Positions 1-8,586 of a DNA stretch of 64,000 nucleotides are shown in pieces (position 1 is the stretch's first letter; every line of letters starts with the position of its first letter). The notes under the pieces were generated by a model that was given only the letters and a program-made list of their open reading frames with translations, did not search any database and was not told the DNA's origin. The position numbers and the translations under genes are program-made. The stretch comes from Paenibacillus periandrae (lineage in GTDB: Bacteria > Bacillota > Bacilli > Paenibacillales > NBRC-103111): NCBI RefSeq assembly GCF_022458865.1, contig NZ_JAJNMU010000020.1:145140-209139 (forward strand), read 5' to 3'.

Positions 1-1
1 T

Positions 2-502
2 GACGCGATGATCAAGTACAATATCAACCCGTATACCTTGTATGAAGACGGTCACCTGTACGATCAGCTGATGGCGCTCAGTGAACCGGATGAAATGATA
101 AACTGGTTTGAGCATAAGCTGATCAAGCCGTTTATTAAGGAGCTGTCTATCGCCTATGATGCCGATCTTCGGGGAACGATTGAGGATCTGCTGAAGAGGA
201 TCGAAACCGAATATTTGACCGATGTTTCGCTTGAGCATTATGCCGATGAACTGCAGATGAGTCCGTCCAAGCTGAGCAAGGCGTTCAAACAAATTACCGG
301 TGTAAATTTCATCGATTACAACATCCGGCTGCGGCTCGACAAATGCAAAGAGCTGCTCTGCTCCACCGATATGAAAATTAACGAGATTGCCGAGCTGCTC
401 CGCTACCAGCCATCCTATCTGATTCGTATTTTCAAAAAAAGCGAGGGTATGACTCCAGGACAATATCGGGAAAAGCATACGGTGCATCCTTTCGAATCCT
501 AA
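2..502 (+). CDS. AraC-family transcriptional regulator, C-terminal part (5' end outside window)
   Basis: The reading frame is open to the left edge, so only the last 166 or so residues are visible. The final 100 residues form an AraC/XylS DNA-binding domain with two helix-turn-helix units: one around DVSLEHYADELQMSPSKLSK and a second around MKINEIAELLRYQPSYLIRI. The protein ends just after the usual family motif (GMTPGQYREKH). In Paenibacillus such regulators often carry an N-terminal membrane sensor domain, but that part is not visible. Its place directly upstream of a sugar transport operon on the same strand suggests it controls that operon (inference). Confidence 0.85.
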   Translation, partial: DAMIKYNINPYTLYEDGHLYDQLMALSEPDEMINWFEHKLIKPFIKELSIAYDADLRGTIEDLLKRIETEYLTDVSLEHYADELQMSPSKLSKAFKQITGVNFIDYNIRLRLDKCKELLCSTDMKINEIAELLRYQPSYLIRIFKKSEGMTPGQYREKHTVHPFES

Positions 503-562
503 ACCGGACTCTTAAAGCTGTGGAGGGACCCGCACGCAAAAAAAGACAACGCTTTACAACGA

Positions 563-609
563 AACGCAGGTGCGAGCGGGCAAACCCGCTGTACGCCGCG
601 TTTTTTTGC
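563..609 (+). terminator. Probable Rho-independent terminator after the AraC regulator
   Basis: A GAGCGGG/CCCGCT stem-loop at 574-590, extended by imperfect pairing (ACGC.../...GCGT), is followed by seven T at 601-607. It separates the regulator from the transport operon. Confidence 0.5.
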
Positions 610-738
610 ATCCGGAAAAATAATACTATCCCCGGAAGTCGGACAAAACCTGTCTGAAAAATGTTATTATTGCGCAAAATGCCGCCTCCCATTACATTGA
701 GGTCAACCCACTGGTTACGTAAAAAGGAGGCACGCTTG

Positions 739-1704
739 ATGATCACACAGAGTGAGAAATGGAAGAGCAGCAGTATCGAAGCGAACCGAAAAAGAAAGGT
801 GAGCGCGGTATGGAAAGGACTGGCCCGCGATAAATTTCTTTACCTGCTCATGCTGCCGGGGCTATTGTTTTTTCTTATATTCAAATATGTGCCGATGTGG
901 GGCATCGTCATCGCCTTTCAGGAATATTCGCCTTACCTCGGTATTATGGGCAGCGAGTGGATTGGTTTCGATCATTTCACGCGGTTTTTCGCCAATCCGG
1001 ATTTCTGGCTGCTGTTTCGCAATACCATGATGATCAGCCTGCTGAGCCTCGCATTCTTCTTTCCGGTGCCGATTATTTTGTCGCTGCTGCTGAGTGAAGT
1101 ATCGCGTATGGCACTGCGCCGGATCGTGCAATCCATTGTTTATCTGCCGCATTTCCTGTCCTGGGTCGTCGTCGTCGGCATTACGTTCCTGCTGTTCTCC
1201 CAATCGTCGGGTATCGTTAATATCGTGCTTGAATTTATCGGGCTGCCGAGAATCGACTTTCTGGCGAATACGAATTTATTCTGGGGCGTGCTGACGGTGC
1301 AGAACATCTGGAAGGAAACCGGTTGGGGCACCATTATCTTTTTGGCGGCCATTGCCGGAATCGATCCGCAGCTGTACGAAGCCGCCAAGATGGATGGAGC
1401 CAGCCGGCTGCGACAGACCTGGCACATTACACTGCCGGCGATCCGCAGTGTGATTATCATTTTGCTGATTTTGCGTATCGGTCAAATTATGGATGTCGGC
1501 TTCGAGCAGGTGTTCCTGATGATGAACGGAGCGGTTTCCGAGGTAGCGGACGTATTCGAAACATATGTGTATCGCGTCGGAATTCAAAGCGGTCAGCTCA
1601 GCTACAGTACGGCGGTCGGATTGTTCAAATCCGTGATTGGCCTTGTTCTCGTTATTATTGCCAATCAGCTGGCCAAACGCTTCGGTGAAGAAGGCGTGTA
1701 TTAG
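739..1704 (+). CDS. ABC sugar transporter permease, LplB-type
   Basis: Inner-membrane permease of a carbohydrate ABC importer (binding-protein-dependent transport family), 321 residues with about six membrane segments. The ATPase-contact loop is seen as EAAKMDGASRLRQTWHITLP, the EAA motif. ATG 739 is chosen because AAAAAGGAGG (721-730) precedes it by eight bases; the frame extends back to 661 without a ribosome site. It is followed by a second permease and a binding lipoprotein, the usual LplB-LplC-LplA order. No ATPase gene is present, as is normal for this family, which shares an MsmX-type ATPase encoded elsewhere (family knowledge). Substrate unknown. Confidence 0.92.
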   Translation: MITQSEKWKSSSIEANRKRKVSAVWKGLARDKFLYLLMLPGLLFFLIFKYVPMWGIVIAFQEYSPYLGIMGSEWIGFDHFTRFFANPDFWLLFRNTMMISLLSLAFFFPVPIILSLLLSEVSRMALRRIVQSIVYLPHFLSWVVVVGITFLLFSQSSGIVNIVLEFIGLPRIDFLANTNLFWGVLTVQNIWKETGWGTIIFLAAIAGIDPQLYEAAKMDGASRLRQTWHITLPAIRSVIIILLILRIGQIMDVGFEQVFLMMNGAVSEVADVFETYVYRVGIQSGQLSYSTAVGLFKSVIGLVLVIIANQLAKRFGEEGVY

Positions 1705-1746
1705 ATTGAAAATGCCATCAAGAATGGGTGTTTAGGAGGATTACCT

Positions 1747-2628
1747 ATGAAAGAAAGCATGGGCGACCGATTGTTTAACGGCTTCAATTTAACGCTGCTG
1801 ACGCTCGTTTGTATCGTAACTGTTTTTCCGCTTTATTATGTATTTATCGTTTCATTCACCAGTCCGGCGGAATATTTGCAGAAGCAGGGGTTTGTGCTGT
1901 TCCCCGAGCATTGGACGCTAAGATCGTACGAATACCTGCTGTCGACCAATTCCTTTAAGGACGCTTCCCTGATCAGTATTTTTCTGGCTGTCGCCGGCAC
2001 CTTTTTCAGCCTTTTGGTTACTGCGGCATTGTCATACGGATTATCCCGCAAACGGTTGCAAGGGCGCAAAGCCATTCAGCTGCTGATTCTGATTACGATC
2101 CTGTTCAGTCCCGGGATCATTCCCCCGTATTTGCTGGTACGCGACCTCGGGCTTATCAACAGCACCTGGTCGCTGATCCTGCCAGTGCTAACGAGCGGCT
2201 GGTATGTCATTCTGATGAAAAGCTTTTTCGACAGCATCCCGAACGAGCTGGAGGAAGCCGGGATGATTGACGGCTGCAACGATATGGGTATCTTTTTTCG
2301 GGTCATCCTGCCGCTTTCCCTTCCGGCGTTGGCCGCCTTCGGTTTATTTTATGCAGTGTCGTACTGGAATACGTTCTTTAACGCGATCCTGTACATCAAC
2401 GATCATACGAAGTGGCCGCTTCAGCTGGTGCTGCGCAATATGCTGATCGAATCGTCCACCACGATGGGCGGCTCGGCGGCGATGGAAATGATGTCGGAGG
2501 AGCAAATTCCAGCGCAAACCTTAAAGATGGCGGCCGTCGTCATCGCCACGCTCCCGATCCTGGTCGTTTATCCGTTTCTGCAAAAGCATTTCGATAAGGG
2601 GGTGATGCTCGGCTCGGTGAAAGGCTGA
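1747..2628 (+). CDS. ABC sugar transporter permease, LplC/YtcP-type
   Basis: Second permease of the importer, 293 residues, about six membrane helices. Its EAA loop reads EEAGMIDGCNDMGIFFRVIL. The end (PFLQKHFDKGVMLGSVKG) is the typical tail of MalG/LplC-type carbohydrate permeases. TTAGGAGGA (1732-1740) lies just ahead of ATG 1747. It sits 42 bases after the first permease and 60 bases before the binding-protein start, so the three are very likely cotranscribed. Confidence 0.92.
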   Translation: MKESMGDRLFNGFNLTLLTLVCIVTVFPLYYVFIVSFTSPAEYLQKQGFVLFPEHWTLRSYEYLLSTNSFKDASLISIFLAVAGTFFSLLVTAALSYGLSRKRLQGRKAIQLLILITILFSPGIIPPYLLVRDLGLINSTWSLILPVLTSGWYVILMKSFFDSIPNELEEAGMIDGCNDMGIFFRVILPLSLPALAAFGLFYAVSYWNTFFNAILYINDHTKWPLQLVLRNMLIESSTTMGGSAAMEMMSEEQIPAQTLKMAAVVIATLPILVVYPFLQKHFDKGVMLGSVKG

Positions 2629-2688
2629 TTAGGAGAACGAATGTGGAAAAACAATGGCTTGAATCAAATAAAAAGGGAGGTATTCTAT

Positions 2689-4218
2689 TTGAAAACGCAA
2701 TCCAGAATCAATCGTTTCGGCAGCTCCGCTATGATCTCTTCACTGGTAATGGCCTCATTGTTAACCGCATGCTCGGGAGGCAAAACGACTCCGACCGGAA
2801 CGACAGCTGCCGATGACAAGCAGGGACCGCCGACTGAAATCAGCATCATTACTGAATTTAATACGGTCGAGCCGCCCGGAGCCAACAATCCGGTGCTGAA
2901 GGAAATTGAGAAACGTACGAATACGAAGCTGAATATTACGTGGGTGTCGCAAAATAACTGGACGGAAAAGCAGAATGTCGTTCTGGCTTCGGGCGATATT
3001 CCCGATCTGATGAAGGTAGCCGACTTGCGCAATCCGCTTATGCAGCAGATGGTGAAGCAGGGCGCATTCTGGGACCTGACGCCTTTCATCAAGGACTATC
3101 CCCATCTGATGGAATTTCCGCAAAGCACCTGGGACAATACCAAAATCAACGGCAAAAATTATGTGCTTCCGTCCGTACGGCCGCTCGACGCGAGCAGTGT
3201 TATCGGAATTCGGAAGGACTGGCTGGATAAGCTGAACCTGAAGATGCCCCAGACGACCGACGAGCTGTACGAGGTGATGAAGGCGTTCGTTAACAACGAT
3301 CCCGACGGGAATGGCAAAAAGGACACATACGGCTATAATATGCGCGATATGGACCCTGTCTTCACGAACGTATTCAACAAAAGCACTGGCAAATGGAAGC
3401 TTGTCAACGGCAAACTAGTTGATACCGTACTGGAGCCGGGCACGCGCAATCTGCTCGTCTGGTTCAACAATGCGTACAAGGAGGGGCTAATCCCGCAGGA
3501 TTATATGGTCATGAAAACTTCGCAGCTGGAGGAGCTGGCCACGTCAAACCGGGCCGGGCTTACGACGGATGGGATGCTGGGCCTGTGGCGTCAGATTGAG
3601 AACCCGATGAAAACCGATCCTAAGGCCGATTTTATGGCGATGACCTCGCTTGATGGCTTCTCGCCGCAATCCGCAGGTTTTTTGGGGGTGTACCTGATTC
3701 CGAAAAAAGTGCCGGAAGCGAAAGTGAAGAAGATTTTGGCGCTGATGGATTTCGGGGCTACTGAAGAAGGCTTTAATCTGGCGATCAACGGCATCAAGGA
3801 CGTTCACTACAAGGAAGTCGACGGCTTCAAGGTCGGTACGAAGCAGGCCGATACGGACAGCATTTCCGTCAGCTCCTTCGGCAAAATTTTTGAGCGCTAT
3901 GATAAATACTTGTATGCTTATGCGCCAGGCATGAGTCGCGAGGTGTTCGAGCGCAACAAAAAGATTATTGACGAAAAAGCAAAAATCAGCACTCCGGACG
4001 TATCGATCGGACTCGTATCGGCAACGGAAACGCGCGTCGGGACGGAATATAAGAAAAAGATCGACGATCTGAAAACAAAGGTCATCATGGGCAAGGAACC
4101 GCTTGAAGCCTGGGACGCTTATGTGGCCAAGCTGAAGGAAGATACCGAATACCAGAAGATCATTACCGAAATGAACGAGGCGTATCAGGAACGGGTTAAA
4201 TCTGCAGCCAAAAAATAA
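2689..4218 (+). CDS. Extracellular solute-binding lipoprotein, LplA-type
   Basis: Substrate-binding protein of the importer, 509 residues, anchored outside the membrane. The N-terminus has a charged stretch, a hydrophobic core and the lipobox LLTAC, so the mature protein would start at the lipid-modified Cys. TTG 2689 is preferred because AAAGGGAGG (2672-2680) sits eight bases ahead; the earlier ATG at 2641 has no such site and would add residues before the signal peptide. A DPDGNGKKDTYGYN stretch is a calcium-loop-like motif common in large LplA-type proteins. Ligand not predictable. Confidence 0.92.
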   Translation: MKTQSRINRFGSSAMISSLVMASLLTACSGGKTTPTGTTAADDKQGPPTEISIITEFNTVEPPGANNPVLKEIEKRTNTKLNITWVSQNNWTEKQNVVLASGDIPDLMKVADLRNPLMQQMVKQGAFWDLTPFIKDYPHLMEFPQSTWDNTKINGKNYVLPSVRPLDASSVIGIRKDWLDKLNLKMPQTTDELYEVMKAFVNNDPDGNGKKDTYGYNMRDMDPVFTNVFNKSTGKWKLVNGKLVDTVLEPGTRNLLVWFNNAYKEGLIPQDYMVMKTSQLEELATSNRAGLTTDGMLGLWRQIENPMKTDPKADFMAMTSLDGFSPQSAGFLGVYLIPKKVPEAKVKKILALMDFGATEEGFNLAINGIKDVHYKEVDGFKVGTKQADTDSISVSSFGKIFERYDKYLYAYAPGMSREVFERNKKIIDEKAKISTPDVSIGLVSATETRVGTEYKKKIDDLKTKVIMGKEPLEAWDAYVAKLKEDTEYQKIITEMNEAYQERVKSAAKK

Positions 4219-4239
4219 AACGCGAAAGGCGGACGCACC

Positions 4240-4854
4240 ATGCGGGAATTTGATTACCGGATATTGATTACCGGACAGCTGTCCACCAACAAATACCGTT
4301 ATCCGAATGAGAAAAAGGAAGTCATCTGCACGACGACGCTGCTCAGCGGACACGGCTTGAATGTGATCATCGATCCGGGCTGGCGCGACGAGCCGCTGCT
4401 CGCCAGCCTGCGGGAAGCCCAGGTGGCGCCGGAGCAAATAGACATTGTGTATGTGACCCATATGCACGCCGATCATATTCGTTCGATCCGTCTGTTTCCC
4501 GGTGCCCGCTGGCTGGCCAGCCCCCGGGAAATCGACAACTGGCGCGTCAAAATCCCCGAGGCGGACCGGGATATCCTTGAGCGGCTGGAGCCGGTTGAGG
4601 ACGAGATTGTCAGCGGGCTGAACATCGTGCAGACTCCGGGACATACGCTTGCGCACACGTCCGTGCTGTTCCGGCATGACGGACGGCGGGTGCTGGTAGC
4701 TGCCGATGCAGTATTGGTCAAGGAATATTATGAGCACCGCGAGGTACATGTCATTTCCGAGGATCAGGAGCTTGCCAAACAAACGATCGATGAGATCAAA
4801 ACGCTGGCGGATATCGTGATCCCCGGACACGATGAGCCGTTCGAGGCATTTTAA
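4240..4854 (+). CDS. Metallo-beta-lactamase-fold hydrolase
   Basis: 204-residue cytosolic hydrolase of the metallo-beta-lactamase superfamily. Metal ligands are visible as THMHADH (around residues 76-82), PGHTLAHT and the C-terminal PGHDEP. It lies 21 bases after the binding lipoprotein and just before the glycosidase-like gene, so it belongs to the sugar operon. The superfamily includes lactonases, so action on a sugar lactone or other ester made during catabolism is possible but is inference. The N-terminus is short and no signal peptide is seen. Confidence 0.85.
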   Translation: MREFDYRILITGQLSTNKYRYPNEKKEVICTTTLLSGHGLNVIIDPGWRDEPLLASLREAQVAPEQIDIVYVTHMHADHIRSIRLFPGARWLASPREIDNWRVKIPEADRDILERLEPVEDEIVSGLNIVQTPGHTLAHTSVLFRHDGRRVLVAADAVLVKEYYEHREVHVISEDQELAKQTIDEIKTLADIVIPGHDEPFEAF

Positions 4855-4869
4855 GGGAGGAACCGATTA

Positions 4870-6939
4870 ATGGCATGGTGGGAACGAAATAACCTGCGTC
4901 TGATTCAAAATAATTTGCGGGAGAGCGATGCCAATCTGGATGTAGACCTGCTGATCAGCGAGCTTCAGCGGCTGTCCACGAACGTGCTGATGATCAATGC
5001 AGGAGGCATCGTAGCATTTTATCCGACACAGCTCGAATATCATTACCGGGCTGCCGGACAGCAGAAGGATTTGCTCGCCGAAGCGATCGAGAAGGCTCAT
5101 AAGGCCGGGATGAAGCTGATCGCCCGGTTCGATTTCAGCAAGGCTCACGAAAGCATCTATGCCAGGAAGCCGGAATGGTTTTACCGGACCCGAAAGGGGG
5201 AAGCGGTTAATTACCACGGCATCGTTCATACATGCATCAACGGGGAATACCAGCGAGAGTATTCGCTCAAGCTGATCGACGAAGTGATTTCCAATTACGA
5301 TGTAGACGGCATCTTCTTCAATATGTTCGGCTACCAGACACAGGATTACAGCGGTCACGATTACGGCATTTGCTGCTGCGACAGCTGCCGGACCCGCTTC
5401 CGCGATTGGAGCGGCGGACTGGAGCTGCCCGAAACGGAAAGCCTGCTCGACCCGACCTACCGCTCCTACAAGCAGTTTCAACAGGCAACGACGCGCGAAA
5501 TGCTCGACCGTATTCATACGCTGGTGAAAAGCAGACCTAAGGATATCGCCATTTCCACATACAATGAGCATAAAGTCGATATCGTTCGCAAGGAATCGAA
5601 TACCGATCCGATCCGCCCCCACCCGGTATGGCTGTATTCCGCCTCCGAGAATATTCAGTCACTGGAGGATTCGTGGGACGATAAGCTGGTCAGCAACTGC
5701 AGCATCAACGCGATTGATCTGATTCACCGCTTCACCGGCGTGTCGAGTCATGAAGTGAATATCCGGCTCAAGCAAAATATAGCGAGCGGCTCGGGACTCG
5801 ACTTTTGCATCATCGGCGTATTCGACGGGTACCCCGATCGCGAAAATTTGCCAACGGTGGCTGAAGTATTCAATTATCACCGCAGGAACGAAGCGTATTA
5901 CGGCCGTTTTCTATCTGCCGCCGATATAGCGCTGATCAAGCCGGGCGGACCGATTGCGAGCGGGATGAAGGAATATTCGGGATGGTACAAGGCGTTGAAG
6001 GAGCACCATCTGCTGTTTGATGTGCTTCATCAAAATGCGCTGGCCGATCAAGCCAAACGGCTCGGCAACTATCAGGCGATTATCGTGCCTGCCATCGAGG
6101 AGCTGACGGAAGATCAGCTGCGGGCGCTTGAGGAAGCATACCGGCAGGGCGTACGCCTGCTTGCAACGGGCAGCGCCTTGACGGCGGAAGGAGAGAACCG
6201 CGATTTTCTGGAGCGCGTGTTCGATATTCGGGCGGGAAGCCGGCATACGTTCGAACGGGAAGCCGCTTATTTTCAAACTGCGGATAAAACCGTATTCCGC
6301 CATTTCCCTGAACGGGACTGGGTAATCGTCAAGGGGACATTCATGGAGATGTCGATCGGTTCGAATGCGAAGGCTCAGTTACCTTTCGTTGAGCCGTCCA
6401 CGTTCGGCCCGCCGGAGCGCGCATTCGGACACCGTCTGTCGACGGAACGCTTCGGCGCTTCCATCTGCACGGATGGCCCCCGTGCTTCGGTTTATGTGCC
6501 CTGGTCGCCGGGCGAGTTGTACTACCGCTACGGTTATGAAGATCATAAGCATATCGTGCTCGATCTGCTGGAGCAGCTGATGACGAACGGTCCGAAAGCT
6601 ATTACCAATGCTCCGCACAATGTGGAGCTGTTCGTTCACCGGCTTGATGAGCGGACGCATATCGTTCATTTGCTTAATTTGTCCGGCTTTAACGGGATTA
6701 CGTATTTCGAGCCGGTTCCGGTTCACGGTATTCAAATCACGCTGCGCGGAATAGGTGAAGCTGCCTCGCTGAAGGTGCTTGCGTCCGAATCGAGCGCCGT
6801 GATTGGCCCCCCATCAGCCCATACGAATACAGCGGGGCAACCGGAAGCCGCCCAGACAACCGGCGATGTAATGATTACGCTGCCGGAGCTCCGCGATTTT
6901 GCCGCATTCGTTGTGCAAGTGGAGACGCCCGGAAAATAA
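4870..6939 (+). CDS. Glycoside-hydrolase-like protein (hypothetical glycosyl hydrolase 6 type) with GH42-like middle domain
   Basis: 689 residues, no signal peptide, so probably cytosolic. The first 350 or so residues resemble the hypothetical glycosyl hydrolase 6 (GHL6) TIM-barrel family: NNLRLIQNNLRESDANLDVD near the start, then DGIFFNMFGYQ, then a Cys cluster (CCCDSC) like those in GH42-related enzymes. Residues from about 355 to 560 look like the trimerisation domain of beta-galactosidases (VIVPAIEELT-type flavodoxin-like fold). It would cleave the oligosaccharide brought in by the upstream transporter (inference). Catalytic residues cannot be assigned with certainty. GGGAGG precedes ATG 4870, 15 bases after the previous stop. 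Confidence 0.75.
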   Translation: MAWWERNNLRLIQNNLRESDANLDVDLLISELQRLSTNVLMINAGGIVAFYPTQLEYHYRAAGQQKDLLAEAIEKAHKAGMKLIARFDFSKAHESIYARKPEWFYRTRKGEAVNYHGIVHTCINGEYQREYSLKLIDEVISNYDVDGIFFNMFGYQTQDYSGHDYGICCCDSCRTRFRDWSGGLELPETESLLDPTYRSYKQFQQATTREMLDRIHTLVKSRPKDIAISTYNEHKVDIVRKESNTDPIRPHPVWLYSASENIQSLEDSWDDKLVSNCSINAIDLIHRFTGVSSHEVNIRLKQNIASGSGLDFCIIGVFDGYPDRENLPTVAEVFNYHRRNEAYYGRFLSAADIALIKPGGPIASGMKEYSGWYKALKEHHLLFDVLHQNALADQAKRLGNYQAIIVPAIEELTEDQLRALEEAYRQGVRLLATGSALTAEGENRDFLERVFDIRAGSRHTFEREAAYFQTADKTVFRHFPERDWVIVKGTFMEMSIGSNAKAQLPFVEPSTFGPPERAFGHRLSTERFGASICTDGPRASVYVPWSPGELYYRYGYEDHKHIVLDLLEQLMTNGPKAITNAPHNVELFVHRLDERTHIVHLLNLSGFNGITYFEPVPVHGIQITLRGIGEAASLKVLASESSAVIGPPSAHTNTAGQPEAAQTTGDVMITLPELRDFAAFVVQVETPGK

Positions 6940-7045
6940 GCGGCTTGCCGCAGCGCTTCACATGGCTTGCGGCAAGCGCTCCCGATTAGGCTGACCGACC
7001 TAATCAGAGAGAAGGCTTAAAGGCCTTAAGGAGGAATCGTTTAGA

Positions 7046-7912
7046 ATGAGTATTGGATTTATTGGTCTGGGCATTATGGGAAAGCCGATGGCCAAACATA
7101 TTTTACAAGCGGGCTACCGCTTGAATGTCTTCAATCGCAGTCATGCCGCTGTTGATGAGCTGGTCTCGCTCGGCACAGCATCGCTTGCGTCCCCCCGGGA
7201 AATCGCCGAGCAATCGGACGTTATCATCACCATGCTGCCGGATTCCCCGCAGGTGCTCGAGGTTATCACGGGACCCGGCGGCTTGGCGGAAGGGCTGAAG
7301 CCCGGCAAGGTCGTCATTGATATGAGCTCGATTGATCCGAGCGTGGCCCGAAGCATCGCGGATATCGCGGCAGCCAAAGGAGCAGCGATGCTCGACGCTC
7401 CGGTCAGCGGCGGCGAGATCGGCGCTATCGAAGGCAAGCTGTCGATTATGGTCGGCGGTGATGAGGACATCTTCCTGCAGCAGCTGCCGCTGCTGCAAAC
7501 GATGGGCAAATCCGTAATCCGTGTCGGAGCTGCCGGCGCCGGCAATACGGTCAAGCTGATGAACCAGATGATCGTGGCCATCCATATCGCAGCTTTATCC
7601 GAAGCTTTTGCTTTTGGGCGAAAGGCAGGGGTTGATCCGGAATTGGCTTATCAGGCAATCAAAGACGGCTTGGCTGGAAGCCGGGTGCTGGAGACGAAGA
7701 AAAACAATATGATTGAAGGCTCGTTTAAGCCAGGCTTCCGAATCGATTTGCATCGAAAGGATTTGCGCAACGCGCTTGCGGTAGGTCTGGGCGTGGACGC
7801 TGAGATGCAGCTTACCCTCCTGATGGCGGAGCAGCTTCAGACGTTAAGCGAACAGGGCTACGGTTCGGAGGATCACAGCGCGTTGTATCGTCTGTATAAC
7901 GGTTCACCGTAA
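7046..7912 (+). CDS. NAD(P)-dependent beta-hydroxyacid dehydrogenase (tartronate-semialdehyde-reductase-like)
   Basis: 288 residues, the normal size for the 3-hydroxyisobutyrate/tartronate semialdehyde reductase family. The N-terminal dinucleotide fold is GFIGLGIMGKPMAKH; the substrate-binding signature is DAPVSGGEIGA; the catalytic Lys lies in NTVKLMNQM. It reversibly reduces small 2- or 3-hydroxy-oxo acids with NAD(P)H. As the last gene of the sugar operon it may deal with an acid product of sugar breakdown (inference). AAGGAGG (7027-7033) stands ahead of ATG 7046. The 106-base gap before it holds a short GCTTGCCGC/GCGGCAAGC hairpin that could tune readthrough. Confidence 0.88.
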   Translation: MSIGFIGLGIMGKPMAKHILQAGYRLNVFNRSHAAVDELVSLGTASLASPREIAEQSDVIITMLPDSPQVLEVITGPGGLAEGLKPGKVVIDMSSIDPSVARSIADIAAAKGAAMLDAPVSGGEIGAIEGKLSIMVGGDEDIFLQQLPLLQTMGKSVIRVGAAGAGNTVKLMNQMIVAIHIAALSEAFAFGRKAGVDPELAYQAIKDGLAGSRVLETKKNNMIEGSFKPGFRIDLHRKDLRNALAVGLGVDAEMQLTLLMAEQLQTLSEQGYGSEDHSALYRLYNGSP

Positions 7913-7930
7913 GATCATTGTTATAAATGC

Positions 7931-7977
7931 AAAGACCGCCGACTTCCCAAACATTAGGGTGTCGGCGGTCTTCTGCT
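7931..7977. terminator. Strong bidirectional terminator closing the first sugar operon
   Basis: A perfect 12-base inverted repeat, AAGACCGCCGAC (7932-7943) and GTCGGCGGTCTT (7961-7972), with T-rich sequence on one side and A-rich on the other. It lies between a plus-strand gene and a minus-strand gene fragment. Confidence 0.85.
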
Positions 7978-8019
7978 TTTATCTGATTAAACGATCGCAA
8001 GCCCTTTCGGACCTGCAGT

Positions 8020-8229
8020 TTAGCCTAACAGCTTCTGTCCCGGCTTCCAGTTGGCCGGGCATAAGCCGTCTGCCTGCAGAGCTTGCAGGATACGAAGCGT
8101 TTCCTCGACACTGAGGCCCACGTTCATATCGGTGACGACTTGATAACGCAGCACACCCTCTGGATAAATGATGAACAGCCCACGGTGCGCAGAGCCTGTA
8201 GCTTCGTCCAGAATACCATAAGCGCGTGC
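8020..8229 (-). pseudogene. Peroxiredoxin (AhpC/Prx), C-terminal fragment
   Basis: About 70 residues match the end of 2-Cys peroxiredoxins: AYGILDEATGSAHRGLF, then RYQVVTDMNVG, SVEETLRILQALQ and the resolving-Cys motif GLCPANWKPGQK. The N-terminal two thirds, including the peroxidatic Cys, is missing. Upstream on the same strand the frame enters a repeated mobile-element end at 8230. This is a dead 3' remnant left by an insertion or deletion. Confidence 0.85.
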
Positions 8230-8295
8230 AGATGGACCACTCATAGCTATAAGCTTTCCTGAACCCCCAGTCGAACTGGGGGTTTTCTTATACAA
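8230..8295. repeat. Palindromic element end, copy 1 (66 bp, IS200/IS605-like)
   Basis: These 66 bases recur at 29595-29660 (no difference seen) and inverted at 59667-59732 (two differences seen). The core is a CCCCCAGTCGAACTGGGGG hairpin followed by TTTTCTTATACAA. A subterminal palindrome without terminal inverted repeats is typical of IS200/IS605-type ends. No tnpA or tnpB gene is present. It abuts the broken peroxiredoxin. The hairpin plus T run would also stop plus-strand transcription. Confidence 0.65.
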
Positions 8296-8480
8296 ACCAG
8301 GCCCTCCGGACTTGCTTTCCAAGTAGGAAGCAGGGAGGGTTGTTTGCTTTCCGGGACATTTCCCATGCTCTGGGGCATGACGAAACACGCCAATCCCGGC
8401 ACCGAGCGCTCGAAGCTCTCTCATGCGAACACCGATCAAGCATGACACTCGGTAGGGGGCAGCGTTGAAATGATTCAAGA
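8296..8480. other. Unassigned sequence beside mobile-element end
   Basis: This stretch between the palindromic end and the next promoter holds no gene I can support. One open frame on the minus strand runs through it into the peroxiredoxin fragment but resembles no known domain. It may be mobile-element flank. Confidence 0.3.
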
Positions 8481-8481
8481 G

Positions 8482-8497
8482 TATACGATCGTATAAT
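8482..8497. promoter_or_regulatory. Palindrome overlapping a possible -10 box
   Basis: TATACGATCGTATA at 8482-8495 is a perfect 14-base palindrome, and TATAAT at 8492-8497 overlaps its right arm. It lies about 90 bases before the start at 8587, so it could be an operator for that gene. No convincing -35 box is seen. Confidence 0.35.
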
Positions 8498-8586
8498 ATC
8501 GGAATGAAATCCGTGATGCTACACTGGCTAAGAAGAAACGGCCATGAATTGGCGGTCGAAAATCAACATGGAAAGGACTGTTTAGC

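Noticed and set aside
3544..4830. Long open frame on the minus strand (428 codons)
   Set aside because: It lies opposite the binding lipoprotein and metallo-hydrolase genes, has no ribosome site and no domain similarity; it is a mirror of GC-rich coding sequence.
4867..5622. Minus-strand frame of 251 codons
   Set aside because: Antisense of the glycosidase-like gene; no start site or domain.
8020..8478. Full 152-codon minus-strand frame as a real gene
   Set aside because: Only the C-terminal 70 residues match peroxiredoxin; the first part runs through the repeated palindromic element, so the frame is a chance fusion.
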